From positions 1 through 64,000 of the forward strand of contig NZ_JACXAE010000085.1 in assembly GCF_014698965.1 (NCBI RefSeq): DNA of 64,000 nucleotides. Direction: 5' to 3'. Positions 35,201 through 42,835 of this stretch are shown one piece after another (positions within the stretch are counted from its first letter, which is position 1; each line of letters starts with the position of its first letter). The position numbers were made by a program, and so were the translations under genes. Origin of the DNA: Iningainema tapete BLCC-T55 (GTDB taxonomy: Bacteria; Cyanobacteriota; Cyanobacteriia; Cyanobacteriales; Nostocaceae). The notes under the pieces are model-generated. The model did no database searches, was not told the origin of the DNA, and saw only the letters and a program-made list of their open reading frames with translations.

Positions 35201-36364
35201 GACAAACATCACTTCATAAAGTGGATTCCGGCTTAAGTCTCGATCGGGTTGTAATTCTTCTACAAGCATCTCGAAAGGCAAATCCTGATGTGCATAGGCA
35301 TCGAGAGTTACCTCACGCACTCGATGTAGTAGTTCGCGGAAGCTGGGATTACCACAGAGGTTATTACGCAATACCAAAGTATTAACAAACAAACCTAGCA
35401 TCCCTTCTAGTTCGGTTCGGTTCCGATTTGCAATTGGAGAACCAATTATGATGTCTTCTTGGTCTGTGTAGTGGTATAGCAATATATTAAATGCAGCCAG
35501 CAGAGTCATAAATAAAGTGGAGTCTTCTTGCTGGCTTAAATAATTCAGTGCATCTGTCAGAGTCTTTGAGAATGTAAAGTATTGTTTAGCACCAGCAAAA
35601 GTAGTGACTGCAGGTCGTTGACGATCTGTGGGCAACTGTAGTACAGGTAGTTCATCGCCCAGTTGCTGCTTCCAGTAATTGAGGTGGGTTGTGAGCAGTT
35701 CACCTTGCAGGCGTGAGCGCTGCCAAACTGCAAAATCTGCGTACTGAATAGGAACTTCAGGTAAAGGAGAAGGCTGATTTGACAAGAAAGCTGTATACAG
35801 TGTTGTCAACTCCTGCATGAACACACCAACAGACCATCCATCTGTAATAATGTGGTGCATGGTCAAAAGGAAAACGTGTTCTTCTTCACCCAAACGCAGT
35901 AAAGTTGATCTAACTAGAGGTCCTTTAGCTAAATTAAAGGGTTTTTTTGCTTCTTGGGCTGCAAGTTGTTTAATTTCAGTTTCCCAATCTTGACTCGACA
36001 AATATTCAAGGTTGATAATAGGTAAATCCCAAGTTAATTGGGGTAAAATATGCTGAACTGGCTCTCCATTTACAAGTACAAAAACCGTGCGTAAAACTTC
36101 GTGTCGTTTAAGGATTTCGTTGAGACTTTGCTGAAGTGCTGTAATATTCAGCAGTCCTATTATATGAGAAGCACTGGAAATATTGTAGAAAGAACTTTCA
36201 TGGTAAATTTGGTCAATAAACCAGAGCCTTTGTTGGGAGAAAGACAAAGGAATATGGGAGGAGACTTGACGCTTAGGAATAGTATCAGCTTTAAATTTTC
36301 CTCCCTTCCATTTTTCCATAAGGGCTTTTTTAGCTGGTGATAAATTAGAGTATTGTTTATCCAT
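32243..36364 (-). CDS. NRPS module C-A-PCP-TE, predicted beta-alanine-activating, chain release
   Basis: A 1373-residue terminal NRPS. Domains: condensation about 45-470 (HHIITDG near 168-174), adenylation about 490-1000 (core YTSGSTGTPKG), PCP about 1015-1080 with Ser in DLGGHSFLA, and thioesterase about 1090-1365. The adenylation pocket reads V-D-W-V-I-S-L-A-N-K; position 235 is Val instead of the Asp that binds an alpha-amine, and the code differs by one from the published beta-alanine code VDWVISLADK. The thioesterase nucleophile is Cys1175 (GGHCYGG) instead of Ser, with His in PGDHFSMF. An extra stretch (GGVGQMTKDKGQMTL) in the A domain is encoded by a dispersed repeat. It should add the last residue and release the chain. 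Confidence 0.93.
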   Translation of the reverse strand: MDKQYSNLSPAKKALMEKWKGGKFKADTIPKRQVSSHIPLSFSQQRLWFIDQIYHESSFYNISSASHIIGLLNITALQQSLNEILKRHEVLRTVFVLVNGEPVQHILPQLTWDLPIINLEYLSSQDWETEIKQLAAQEAKKPFNLAKGPLVRSTLLRLGEEEHVFLLTMHHIITDGWSVGVFMQELTTLYTAFLSNQPSPLPEVPIQYADFAVWQRSRLQGELLTTHLNYWKQQLGDELPVLQLPTDRQRPAVTTFAGAKQYFTFSKTLTDALNYLSQQEDSTLFMTLLAAFNILLYHYTDQEDIIIGSPIANRNRTELEGMLGLFVNTLVLRNNLCGNPSFRELLHRVREVTLDAYAHQDLPFEMLVEELQPDRDLSRNPLYEVMFVLQNTPISVQSVSGLTLRSLQFDSGTAQLDIFLSMSESQQGLTGFLEYNTDIFEEATISGFITHFQAFLENIVANPEQRICELSPLTAQERQQLLFEWNQTRTDYPQDASVHQLFEQQVERSPDALALIGQIEQLTYRQLNQKVNQLAHYLQKKGVTKETLVAICLERSVEMIVGILAVLKAGGAYIPLDPSYPVERLSFMLSDSQVSLVISDSSLVGGVGQMTKDKGQMTLISLDSDWESIELESQENPVSICSGDHLAYVIYTSGSTGTPKGVQGTHRGTVNGLHWLWKSYPFTPEEVCCQKTAISFVDSVWEIFTPLLQGIPTVIIPDAIVLDPQLFVETLANYKVTRIVLVPSLLRLLLDTYNHLTKNLSHLKLWITSGEALSVNLAQTFRELMPGAKLINLYGSSEVSANVTYYDSSLLPEKPTNVPIGRPIDNTLVYVLNSHLQPTPVGVVGELYIGGDGLAWGYLHRPELTQERFIDNPFVPETKLYKTGDLARYLKDGSLEYLGRRDDQVKIRGFRVELGEIAYAIAQHPDVKESVVIVRDDAQGSRRLIAYVVTDRLDIIPQLNSYLQDKLPNYMKPSAFIRLDAIPLTPNGKVDKRSLPTEDAIRPFAAQSFVAPRNFTELALVKIWENLLNTSPMGVTDNFFDLGGHSFLAVRLMARIYDRFGHNLPLSTLFENPTIEKLATIVSQPVRQTSNSPLVSIESNGDKIPFFCMHGAGGGVRQYFNLSRRLGEDYPFYALQHTPNQEEPEIISVEETAARYLQEIRQVQPNGPYFLGGHCYGGVVAFEMAQQLQRQGQTVGLLVVIDAILPETAVEPAEDDDAKFVLRMAKSIKTNNNIDFSVPFEELRDLPLNEQFNLVNKKANFIFSDTEIKDFLRYYKLFKIHVQAMRDYIPQVYPHSMTLFRAKEEIIHDFESPEFHTDDPLLGWGKFSSQPIQVIEVPGDHFSMFVEPHIQELTRLLRIAIDNALCSMVKKGE

Positions 36365-36387
36365 TGTTCATTGCTAATTGTTAATTG

Positions 36388-39300
36388 TTAATTAGCTAGA
36401 AGATTTTCTACTTGCTCTTCGGATAATTCTTCGATTTTATCTAGCAGAAGTTGCTCAATCATTTCTGCTTGCTTAACTGGTATCATTGCTTGCCGTAAAA
36501 GGTCACGCAGTGGTAACTCAACTGGAAACTTTGCTCGCAATCGAGAAACTAGTTGAGTTGCAATGAGGGAGTCGCCTCCCAATTCATAAAAATTGTCGTA
36601 AATACCTACTTGAGCAATTCCAAGAACTTCTTGCCAGATTTCGGTAATTTGTTTTTCTAACTCGTTTGTTGGAGCAACATAGGAATTACCGAGGTTAGAT
36701 CTGGAATAACGTGAAGAAGAGTCTTCTTGACTGGAAGATTTTGAATCTAGTAGAGAATCACGTTTAAATGTACGCTCGCTCCTAGCTTTGATATCTACAG
36801 TAGAAATAACAACTTGAGTTCCCTCTCCTAAAGAGAATATCCGTTTAAATACTTCTAAGCTTTCTGTTTCGGTGATGGCTAATTCCAATCCAGATACCTG
36901 TCCAAGTGTGTTTTGTTCTTGGGTTGCATTCAGTTGCAATTTATCCCAATTTATGATAGACCACGATAAAGAATTAGTTTGATTATGTTTTTGAGTAAAG
37001 GTATCTATTAACTGGTTAACGCTTGAATATAAAGTTAACCCAAATCCTCCCAAAATCGAAGATAAAGAAGAAATAATGATACAAAAATCTAACTTTCTAT
37101 TCTGTAAGGCTTGTTCTAATACAGTAATATGATGAAGTTGAGAGTCAAACAGTTTTTCTAACCCTATCTTACCAATTTCTGGAATTGAGCAAAATATATT
37201 ATCGCGGATTCTTCCAGTGGAATAGATAACCCCATGAATTTGACCAATATTCTCAAATGCAAGGCTTTGGTACATTTGATCATAATTAGTTGTATCAGCA
37301 CGTATCACCAAAACTTCTGCACCCAACTCGCGCAATGCTAGCAGTTTTCTGATTTTGCAACTTACCTCATTTTCTTGAGCATGACTTTCCAGCCATTGTG
37401 AGAATTCATCCTTTTCTGGAAAAGCCCAATCCTCAATAAATATAAGTTTTACTTGTAAAGTTTTTGCCAGATATTCTGCCAAAGTAACTCCAAGACTTTC
37501 TATTCCGCCTGCAAATAGGTAAACACCTTGTTTTCTCAATGGTGTTTTTTCTTCAACTGCTGACTCCAAGCGCAATGGCTCAAACATTTGTACCCAACGG
37601 TAGCGATCGCGATAAGCAACAACCAAATCAGAGGACAAACCCGTAAACTCTTTTATAATTTGGTCAATCACATAATCATCCTCTTCTCCTCTTTCTTCCT
37701 CTGCGTTCTCCGCTTCCCCCAGGTTTAAACCTGGGGCTATGCGGTTCATTAAAACAACATCAATACTCCGGCAAATAATATTAGGATATTCCTGAGGAAT
37801 AACCTTACATAAACCTAACACCGTTGCTTTCTCCGGGTCGAGAGTTTCATTCCCATTGACTTCTTGAATTTGGTTCGATACAACCCACAGTTGCAAGCGA
37901 TCGCTAATCTTGAGCTTATCTAAAGCCTGCGTTAAAAACAGCAAACTGTTAAATTCTAAATACTTACCTAGTTGACAAGTTCCAAAAGTATTCAAACTCC
38001 ATAAATGAGCAATGTGTTGCGGAGTCTTACCCAGTGCAATCAGTTCTTGGAACAACGCATCATAATCATTGCGGTTTTGGGGATCAATAGCATAAATTCC
38101 CTCACTAAATTTAGTAAACTGCTCTCCCACCTTCACCATAATCACATTCAAGCCATTCTGTTGGAGTCTGTGAACTAACTCAGAACCCACCCCACACTCA
38201 TCAACAAACAGCAACCATTGCATGAGAGCAAATTTGTTTTGATTCGGGGAGGATGAATGAGGGAGCAAGGAACGTTTCCATGAAGGAACATAGAACCAGT
38301 CGGCAATATCTTGTTTTTTGTCCAATGTTACTGGCTTACCACTAGAAGATGATGGCGTTGCATCAATCCAGTATCTTTGTCGTTCAAAGGGATAAGTGGG
38401 TAAAGGCAGACGATGACGCTGCTCGTGGGTATAAAATTTTGACCAATCTATTTGTACTCCAAAGAGCCACAAGCGACCTAATGTCTGTAACAAAAAGCTA
38501 ATATCCGATTGTTGCTCTTTGACATGGCGTAAAGAAGTCAGCACTAGTTGTTTTGCTTCTGGCTTTATGTGCTGTGTTGTTAATGTGCTTAAGGTTCGCC
38601 CCGAACCCACTTCCAAGAAAACACCTTCAAATTGCTGCAACAGTTGAGATATACCAGTTGAAAATCTCACAGTTTGACGTAGATGTTGGCTCCAGTAGCT
38701 GGGATTTGTAGCTTGCTCGTCTGTAATCCAAGTACCAGTGACATTGGAAATGAAGCGAATGCGAGGTGAATTTAGCTTAACTTTTTTCAGTGCTTGCACA
38801 AACGGATCTAAGATGGGTTCCATCATGTGGGAATGAAAAGCATGAGATGTATGCAACAGCCGACATTCAATCCCCTTGGATGATAATTGGTTTTGGAGTC
38901 CGGCGATCGCCTCCCGTGTACCGGAAACTACGCACGAAGATGGACTGTTAATGGCAGCTATTTGTACAGATATTCTATCAGTGTGTAGAGACGTTTCATG
39001 GAACGTCTCTACATTTTCTATGAGGGATTGCACATCTTTTTCCCCAAGTGGAATAGCAAGCATACTTCCTGTGGGCAACTGTTGCATGAGTTTACCCCTT
39101 GTTGCCACAATCGCTAAAGCATCTTGCAGGGAGAACACACCCGCAATTGTTGCTGCCACATATTCCCCGATGCTGTGACCAATCATCGCTTCTGGACGCA
39201 CTCCCCATTCCATCCATAACTGGGCGAGGGCGTATTCGATCACAAACAGTGCAGGTTGGGTAATTGCCGTCTGTTGCAGTTGCCGGGTAGCTGCTTCAAT

Positions 39301-41085
39301 CTGTTGTTCTTTAGGGTAGAGTATATGACGGATATCTTGATTGAGGTGGGGTTGGAGAATCTGGGCGCAAGTATCCACATATTTGCGAAATGTGGGTTCA
39401 ACCTCGTACAGTTCCCGCCCCATATTTACATATTGCGCTCCTTGTCCGGAAAACATGAAAACGACTGGACGGTGACCCGGTTTGTAGTGGTAAGTAAAAA
39501 CACGTTGCGCTTGTTGCGAAGTTAGCGCCTTCACCGCATCGTCGCAGTCACGGCAAACCACTATGCGGCGATGATCAAAAGCCCGACGACCGACTTGTAG
39601 GGTGTAAGCTACATCAGCGACATTTAAATCAGGATTTTGCTGGAGGTGAGCAATTAAATTTGCCGTAGTAGTTTCTAGGGCTGTACTGGTTTTAGCTGAC
39701 AGCAGCAACAATTGCCTTGGGCGCGATGGTAGAGACGTTCCATGGAACGTCTCTACATCTGGGGGTTCTTCTAAGATAACGTGGGCATTAGTCCCTCCAA
39801 TTCCAAACGAACTGACACCAGCTCGGCGAGGAGTTCCGTTGGTGTTCCACTCCGACAGCTTGGTATTGACGTAGAACGGACTATTGGCAAAATCTATTTG
39901 GGGATTGGGCTGCTCAAAGTGCAAACTTGGTGGTATTTGTTTATTCTTCAGGGCAAAGACTGTTTTAATTAACCCTGTAACACCAGCAGCTGTATTCAGA
40001 TGTCCGACATTAGTCTTTACTGAGCTGATCGCGCAAAAGCTTTTTTTGTTGGTACTAGCACGAAAAGCTTGTGTCAGAGCTTTGATTTCAATCGGATCTC
40101 CTAACGGAGTGCCAGTGCCATGAGTTTCTATATACGTGATAGTCTCTGGTTCAACTCCAGCTAAGGCAAGCGCCTCTAAAATGACTTCCCTTTGACCGTC
40201 AACACTCGGAGCTGTGTAACCAACTTTTAAAGAACCATCGTTATTAATAGCTGAACTTTTGATGATTGCATGAATAAAGTCACCGTCGGCAATAGCATCT
40301 TCTAGTCGCTTCAGCACCACGACACCCAAACCGTTGCCAAAAATAGTTCCCTTAGCTTTTGCATCGAAAGCTCGGCAATGTCCATCAGGGGAATTAATTC
40401 CTCCTTCAAGATATCGATAACCAGTTTTTTGTGGCACTTTGATCGAAACGCCACCTGCCAAAGCAATATCACTTTCGCCATTGAGCAAACTTTGACAAGC
40501 TAAGTGGACGGCAACTAAAGATGTGGAGCAGGTAGTCTGAACATTAATGCTTGGTCCAGTCAGGTTTAACTTGTAAGAAACTTGTGTGGGTAAATGGTCT
40601 TTATCATTTCCAATAGCAATTTGAAAGCTGTCGGCTGACTCTATCAAATTACGATTAGGATATAAGATAGAAATTAAGTAGGTACTAAAAGCGACGCCCG
40701 CAAAAAGACTTATTTGCCCACTGTATGTTTCTGAGTCATAGCCAGCATTTTCTAGAGCTGACCAAACACATTCTATGAAAAGACGGTGTTGTGGATCTGT
40801 GATTTCTGCTTCTCTGGGAGAAAAGCCGAAGAATGAAGCATCAAATAACTCTATGTCTTTTATAACACTGCCCGCTCTTACATATAGAGGGTCTTTAAAT
40901 ACCGTAGATTCTATTCCGGCAGATACTAGTTCCTCATCGGTGAAAAAAGAAATAGACTCTACACAATCTTGGATATTTTGCCAAAAACTATCAACGTTTT
41001 TAGCTCCAGGAAAACGACCCGCCATACCGATGATAGCTATTTCGTCTTGAGCGTTTAAGTTATTAAGATTATCTAACGCATTCAT
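36388..41085 (-). CDS. Modular type I PKS, KS-AT-KR-ACP, KR probably inactive
   Basis: A 1565-residue single PKS module. KS about 14-440 (Cys186 in TTCSTSLVA, His322 in ETHGTGTPLGD, His362 in NVGHLNT), AT about 540-850 (Ser638 in GHSIGEYVAA, HAFHS at 748-752, the malonyl-type motif), KR with its structural half about 930-1440, and ACP about 1475-1545 (Ser in ELGGDSLIA). The KR nucleotide loop is degenerate (AGGIESLG in place of TGGxGGxG) and the catalytic Lys is Gln (DSQLHHI), while Ser, Tyr and Asn remain (SSLSSI, LYSSVN). A beta-keto product is therefore expected. Three palindromic repeats are embedded in frame. It starts 35 bases after the decarboxylase gene. Confidence 0.93.
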   Translation of the reverse strand: MNALDNLNNLNAQDEIAIIGMAGRFPGAKNVDSFWQNIQDCVESISFFTDEELVSAGIESTVFKDPLYVRAGSVIKDIELFDASFFGFSPREAEITDPQHRLFIECVWSALENAGYDSETYSGQISLFAGVAFSTYLISILYPNRNLIESADSFQIAIGNDKDHLPTQVSYKLNLTGPSINVQTTCSTSLVAVHLACQSLLNGESDIALAGGVSIKVPQKTGYRYLEGGINSPDGHCRAFDAKAKGTIFGNGLGVVVLKRLEDAIADGDFIHAIIKSSAINNDGSLKVGYTAPSVDGQREVILEALALAGVEPETITYIETHGTGTPLGDPIEIKALTQAFRASTNKKSFCAISSVKTNVGHLNTAAGVTGLIKTVFALKNKQIPPSLHFEQPNPQIDFANSPFYVNTKLSEWNTNGTPRRAGVSSFGIGGTNAHVILEEPPDVETFHGTSLPSRPRQLLLLSAKTSTALETTTANLIAHLQQNPDLNVADVAYTLQVGRRAFDHRRIVVCRDCDDAVKALTSQQAQRVFTYHYKPGHRPVVFMFSGQGAQYVNMGRELYEVEPTFRKYVDTCAQILQPHLNQDIRHILYPKEQQIEAATRQLQQTAITQPALFVIEYALAQLWMEWGVRPEAMIGHSIGEYVAATIAGVFSLQDALAIVATRGKLMQQLPTGSMLAIPLGEKDVQSLIENVETFHETSLHTDRISVQIAAINSPSSCVVSGTREAIAGLQNQLSSKGIECRLLHTSHAFHSHMMEPILDPFVQALKKVKLNSPRIRFISNVTGTWITDEQATNPSYWSQHLRQTVRFSTGISQLLQQFEGVFLEVGSGRTLSTLTTQHIKPEAKQLVLTSLRHVKEQQSDISFLLQTLGRLWLFGVQIDWSKFYTHEQRHRLPLPTYPFERQRYWIDATPSSSSGKPVTLDKKQDIADWFYVPSWKRSLLPHSSSPNQNKFALMQWLLFVDECGVGSELVHRLQQNGLNVIMVKVGEQFTKFSEGIYAIDPQNRNDYDALFQELIALGKTPQHIAHLWSLNTFGTCQLGKYLEFNSLLFLTQALDKLKISDRLQLWVVSNQIQEVNGNETLDPEKATVLGLCKVIPQEYPNIICRSIDVVLMNRIAPGLNLGEAENAEEERGEEDDYVIDQIIKEFTGLSSDLVVAYRDRYRWVQMFEPLRLESAVEEKTPLRKQGVYLFAGGIESLGVTLAEYLAKTLQVKLIFIEDWAFPEKDEFSQWLESHAQENEVSCKIRKLLALRELGAEVLVIRADTTNYDQMYQSLAFENIGQIHGVIYSTGRIRDNIFCSIPEIGKIGLEKLFDSQLHHITVLEQALQNRKLDFCIIISSLSSILGGFGLTLYSSVNQLIDTFTQKHNQTNSLSWSIINWDKLQLNATQEQNTLGQVSGLELAITETESLEVFKRIFSLGEGTQVVISTVDIKARSERTFKRDSLLDSKSSSQEDSSSRYSRSNLGNSYVAPTNELEKQITEIWQEVLGIAQVGIYDNFYELGGDSLIATQLVSRLRAKFPVELPLRDLLRQAMIPVKQAEMIEQLLLDKIEELSEEQVENLLAN
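37717..37736. repeat. Perfect 20-base palindrome inside the PKS gene
   Basis: CCCCAGGTTTAAACCTGGGG, in frame within the KR region and followed by a purine-rich (minus strand) low-complexity segment. Together they encode IAPGLNLGEAENAEEERGEE, a stretch absent from the paralogous PKS at 50580-55259. A related CCCAGGTGGAACCTGGG lies at 14026-14042. Confidence 0.8.
38984..39013. repeat. GTAGAGACG palindrome inside the AT domain of the PKS
   Basis: TGTAGAGACGTTTC faces GGAACGTCTCTACA with one mismatched pair. It encodes NVETFHETSLHTD in the AT domain, where the paralogous PKS lacks about 15 residues, so it is a clear in-frame insertion. Confidence 0.85.
39729..39756. repeat. Perfect GTAGAGACG palindrome in the KS-AT linker of the PKS
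   Basis: A perfect 28-base palindrome, GTAGAGACGTTCCA facing TGGAACGTCTCTAC. It encodes DVETFHGTSLPSRP after the KS, where the paralogous PKS has DVETATASGSSRP. Confidence 0.85.
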
Positions 41086-41120
41086 AACTAAAAACCTTTC
41101 AAAGTTAACTTTGTACTTGC

Positions 41121-42773
41121 TTATATAAAAGTTGAAATTGAAATCTCTGAAGCAAGCTGGATCTGTTCGTTTAAAACAGCGTTGATATCATCTTCCGTAG
41201 TTAGTGGGTTGGCAATTACTGCACGCATGACAGTGATAGGAGTTTCTTTGCCCAAACATGTGATTGTTTTTGTCGTCCGTGAGATAAATGTATGACCAAT
41301 TTGGCGCTGGATTTTCTGTAGGCGTTCATTAAATTTATTGATGAGTTGATTGTCAACTTCAGTCAACTGCTTTTTAGCCACAAGCTCTCTCAATGGTTGA
41401 GGAAGATAGCGATAGAGAAGCAAATTAGTATCAGGTTCTGCTAACAACTCAAACTCAGGCATGGTAGAGATACGAGCTGCCATATATTGAGTTTTCCGAA
41501 TTCCTTCATCAATCAAAAATTCATATCCCTTAAGTCCGATTAGATTTAGCCCAGCATGTAAAAATAAAGCCATACCAGGTCGAGAACCTTCTAAAGCACG
41601 TTTACCTAAATCAAATGACCCCTTACGCATGGTGTAGCTTGCTTGCTTTTCGATTGCTTTTGCCATGTACGGATCGCGCAAAAAGAGCATACCAATGCCC
41701 ATTGGCAGGTATAGTTGTTTATGTCCATCAATAGTCACTGAATCAGCTCGTTCGATCCCAGCAAGCTTGTGCCGATGTTGCTGGGAAAAAATGAGTGGTC
41801 CACCCCAAGCAGCATCTACGTGAAAATGAACATGAGCTTCATGCGCAATCTCTGCAATCTCTGAGAGTGAATCCACTCCACCTGAGTCTGTGGTACCAGC
41901 AACGCCCACAATAGCAATGATCAGCAGGTTTTTAGCACGACACTCCATAACAGCTTGGCGCAGCGCCTGTATATCAACTCGATTGTGATAGTCAGTGGGG
42001 ATTCTAATTAAACCATGAGTACCAATACCCATTAAATCAGCAGCTTTATCAAAAGAGAAATGCATCAAGTCAGAGCCAATAATCACTGCCCCTTTGTAGC
42101 CGTAGAAATCTAGGGCTGCAGCTAAGCCTTCTTTTTCTACGCCAAGAAAACCATCCTTCGGTCCTAAGGAAGCATTTCGGGCACACCAAACCGCCGTGAT
42201 ATTTGCCACTGTCCCGCCAGAAACCAAAATTCCCAGTGTACTTAGGTTGTTTTGAATATGCTGAGCGTAAAAATTATCATCCAAGTTGTATATTAGTCGA
42301 TGCAACATAGCTAAAGCTTCACGTTCACAGAAACTTAGGGCTTTAGCTGTCTCTATTTTGACGGCGTTTTGGTTCATTGCCGTCATCAGTTGAGCTAGAG
42401 GGCGCACAAAACAGGGAAGCGCTGAGGTCATATGACCAATGAATCGCGGCGAAGATGTGTGTATTGAATGAGCAACAACATTGTTGCCTAAGGATTGGAG
42501 ATAGCTTTCAAAATGAGCAGGTTGAATGGGTATTCGGCTATCAGAAAACTTTTCTAATAAGGACTCCAAATCAACATCGGTGTTAGCATCAGTCGTGCTT
42601 AAAAAATCTTGAGAAAAATTATTGGTTATTCCATTTATTTCTTCTTCAATAGAGGTTTCCTCAGTAGGTGCGGCAAATAGTTGCATCACTTTTTCTTTAA
42701 TTTCATTATGCAATGCTTGCTTTGTCTCAAAAAAGTAATTTTGATTTTGCATTTCTTGTTTGCTTAATGTCAT
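41121..42773 (-). CDS. PLP-dependent aspartate 1-decarboxylase-like protein (PanP type)
   Basis: A 550-residue group II PLP decarboxylase. Its long N-terminus and the block HTSSPRFIGHMTSALPCFVR, then LMTAMNQNAVKIETAKA, match the PanP type, a PLP-dependent L-aspartate 1-decarboxylase that makes beta-alanine in some bacteria lacking PanD. PLP-site features are SGGTVANITA, the FHVDAAWGGP strand with the PLP-contacting Asp, and the Schiff-base Lys352 in VTIDGHKQLY. It lies between NRPS and PKS genes in the same orientation, 62 bases after one and 35 before the next, so it is cotranscribed. It would supply beta-alanine for the three A domains with beta-alanine codes. Glutamate or diaminobutyrate decarboxylase activity is the main alternative. 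Confidence 0.82.
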   Translation of the reverse strand: MTLSKQEMQNQNYFFETKQALHNEIKEKVMQLFAAPTEETSIEEEINGITNNFSQDFLSTTDANTDVDLESLLEKFSDSRIPIQPAHFESYLQSLGNNVVAHSIHTSSPRFIGHMTSALPCFVRPLAQLMTAMNQNAVKIETAKALSFCEREALAMLHRLIYNLDDNFYAQHIQNNLSTLGILVSGGTVANITAVWCARNASLGPKDGFLGVEKEGLAAALDFYGYKGAVIIGSDLMHFSFDKAADLMGIGTHGLIRIPTDYHNRVDIQALRQAVMECRAKNLLIIAIVGVAGTTDSGGVDSLSEIAEIAHEAHVHFHVDAAWGGPLIFSQQHRHKLAGIERADSVTIDGHKQLYLPMGIGMLFLRDPYMAKAIEKQASYTMRKGSFDLGKRALEGSRPGMALFLHAGLNLIGLKGYEFLIDEGIRKTQYMAARISTMPEFELLAEPDTNLLLYRYLPQPLRELVAKKQLTEVDNQLINKFNERLQKIQRQIGHTFISRTTKTITCLGKETPITVMRAVIANPLTTEDDINAVLNEQIQLASEISISTFI

Positions 42774-42835
42774 CTTGTCTCCTTGAATAATTTTTCCACT
42801 TTTATATTGCCAATGCTCGTCTCAATCGTCCTTTG

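Noticed and set aside
36366-36387. The TTGTTAATTGTTAATTA sequence before the NRPS start as an operator
   Set aside because: Similar TTAACAATTAAC repeats occur at 7380 and 14870, so it is more likely a dispersed simple repeat.
38984-39756. Palindromes as transcription terminators within the PKS gene
   Set aside because: They lie inside a continuous reading frame without T-runs and belong to a dispersed repeat family.
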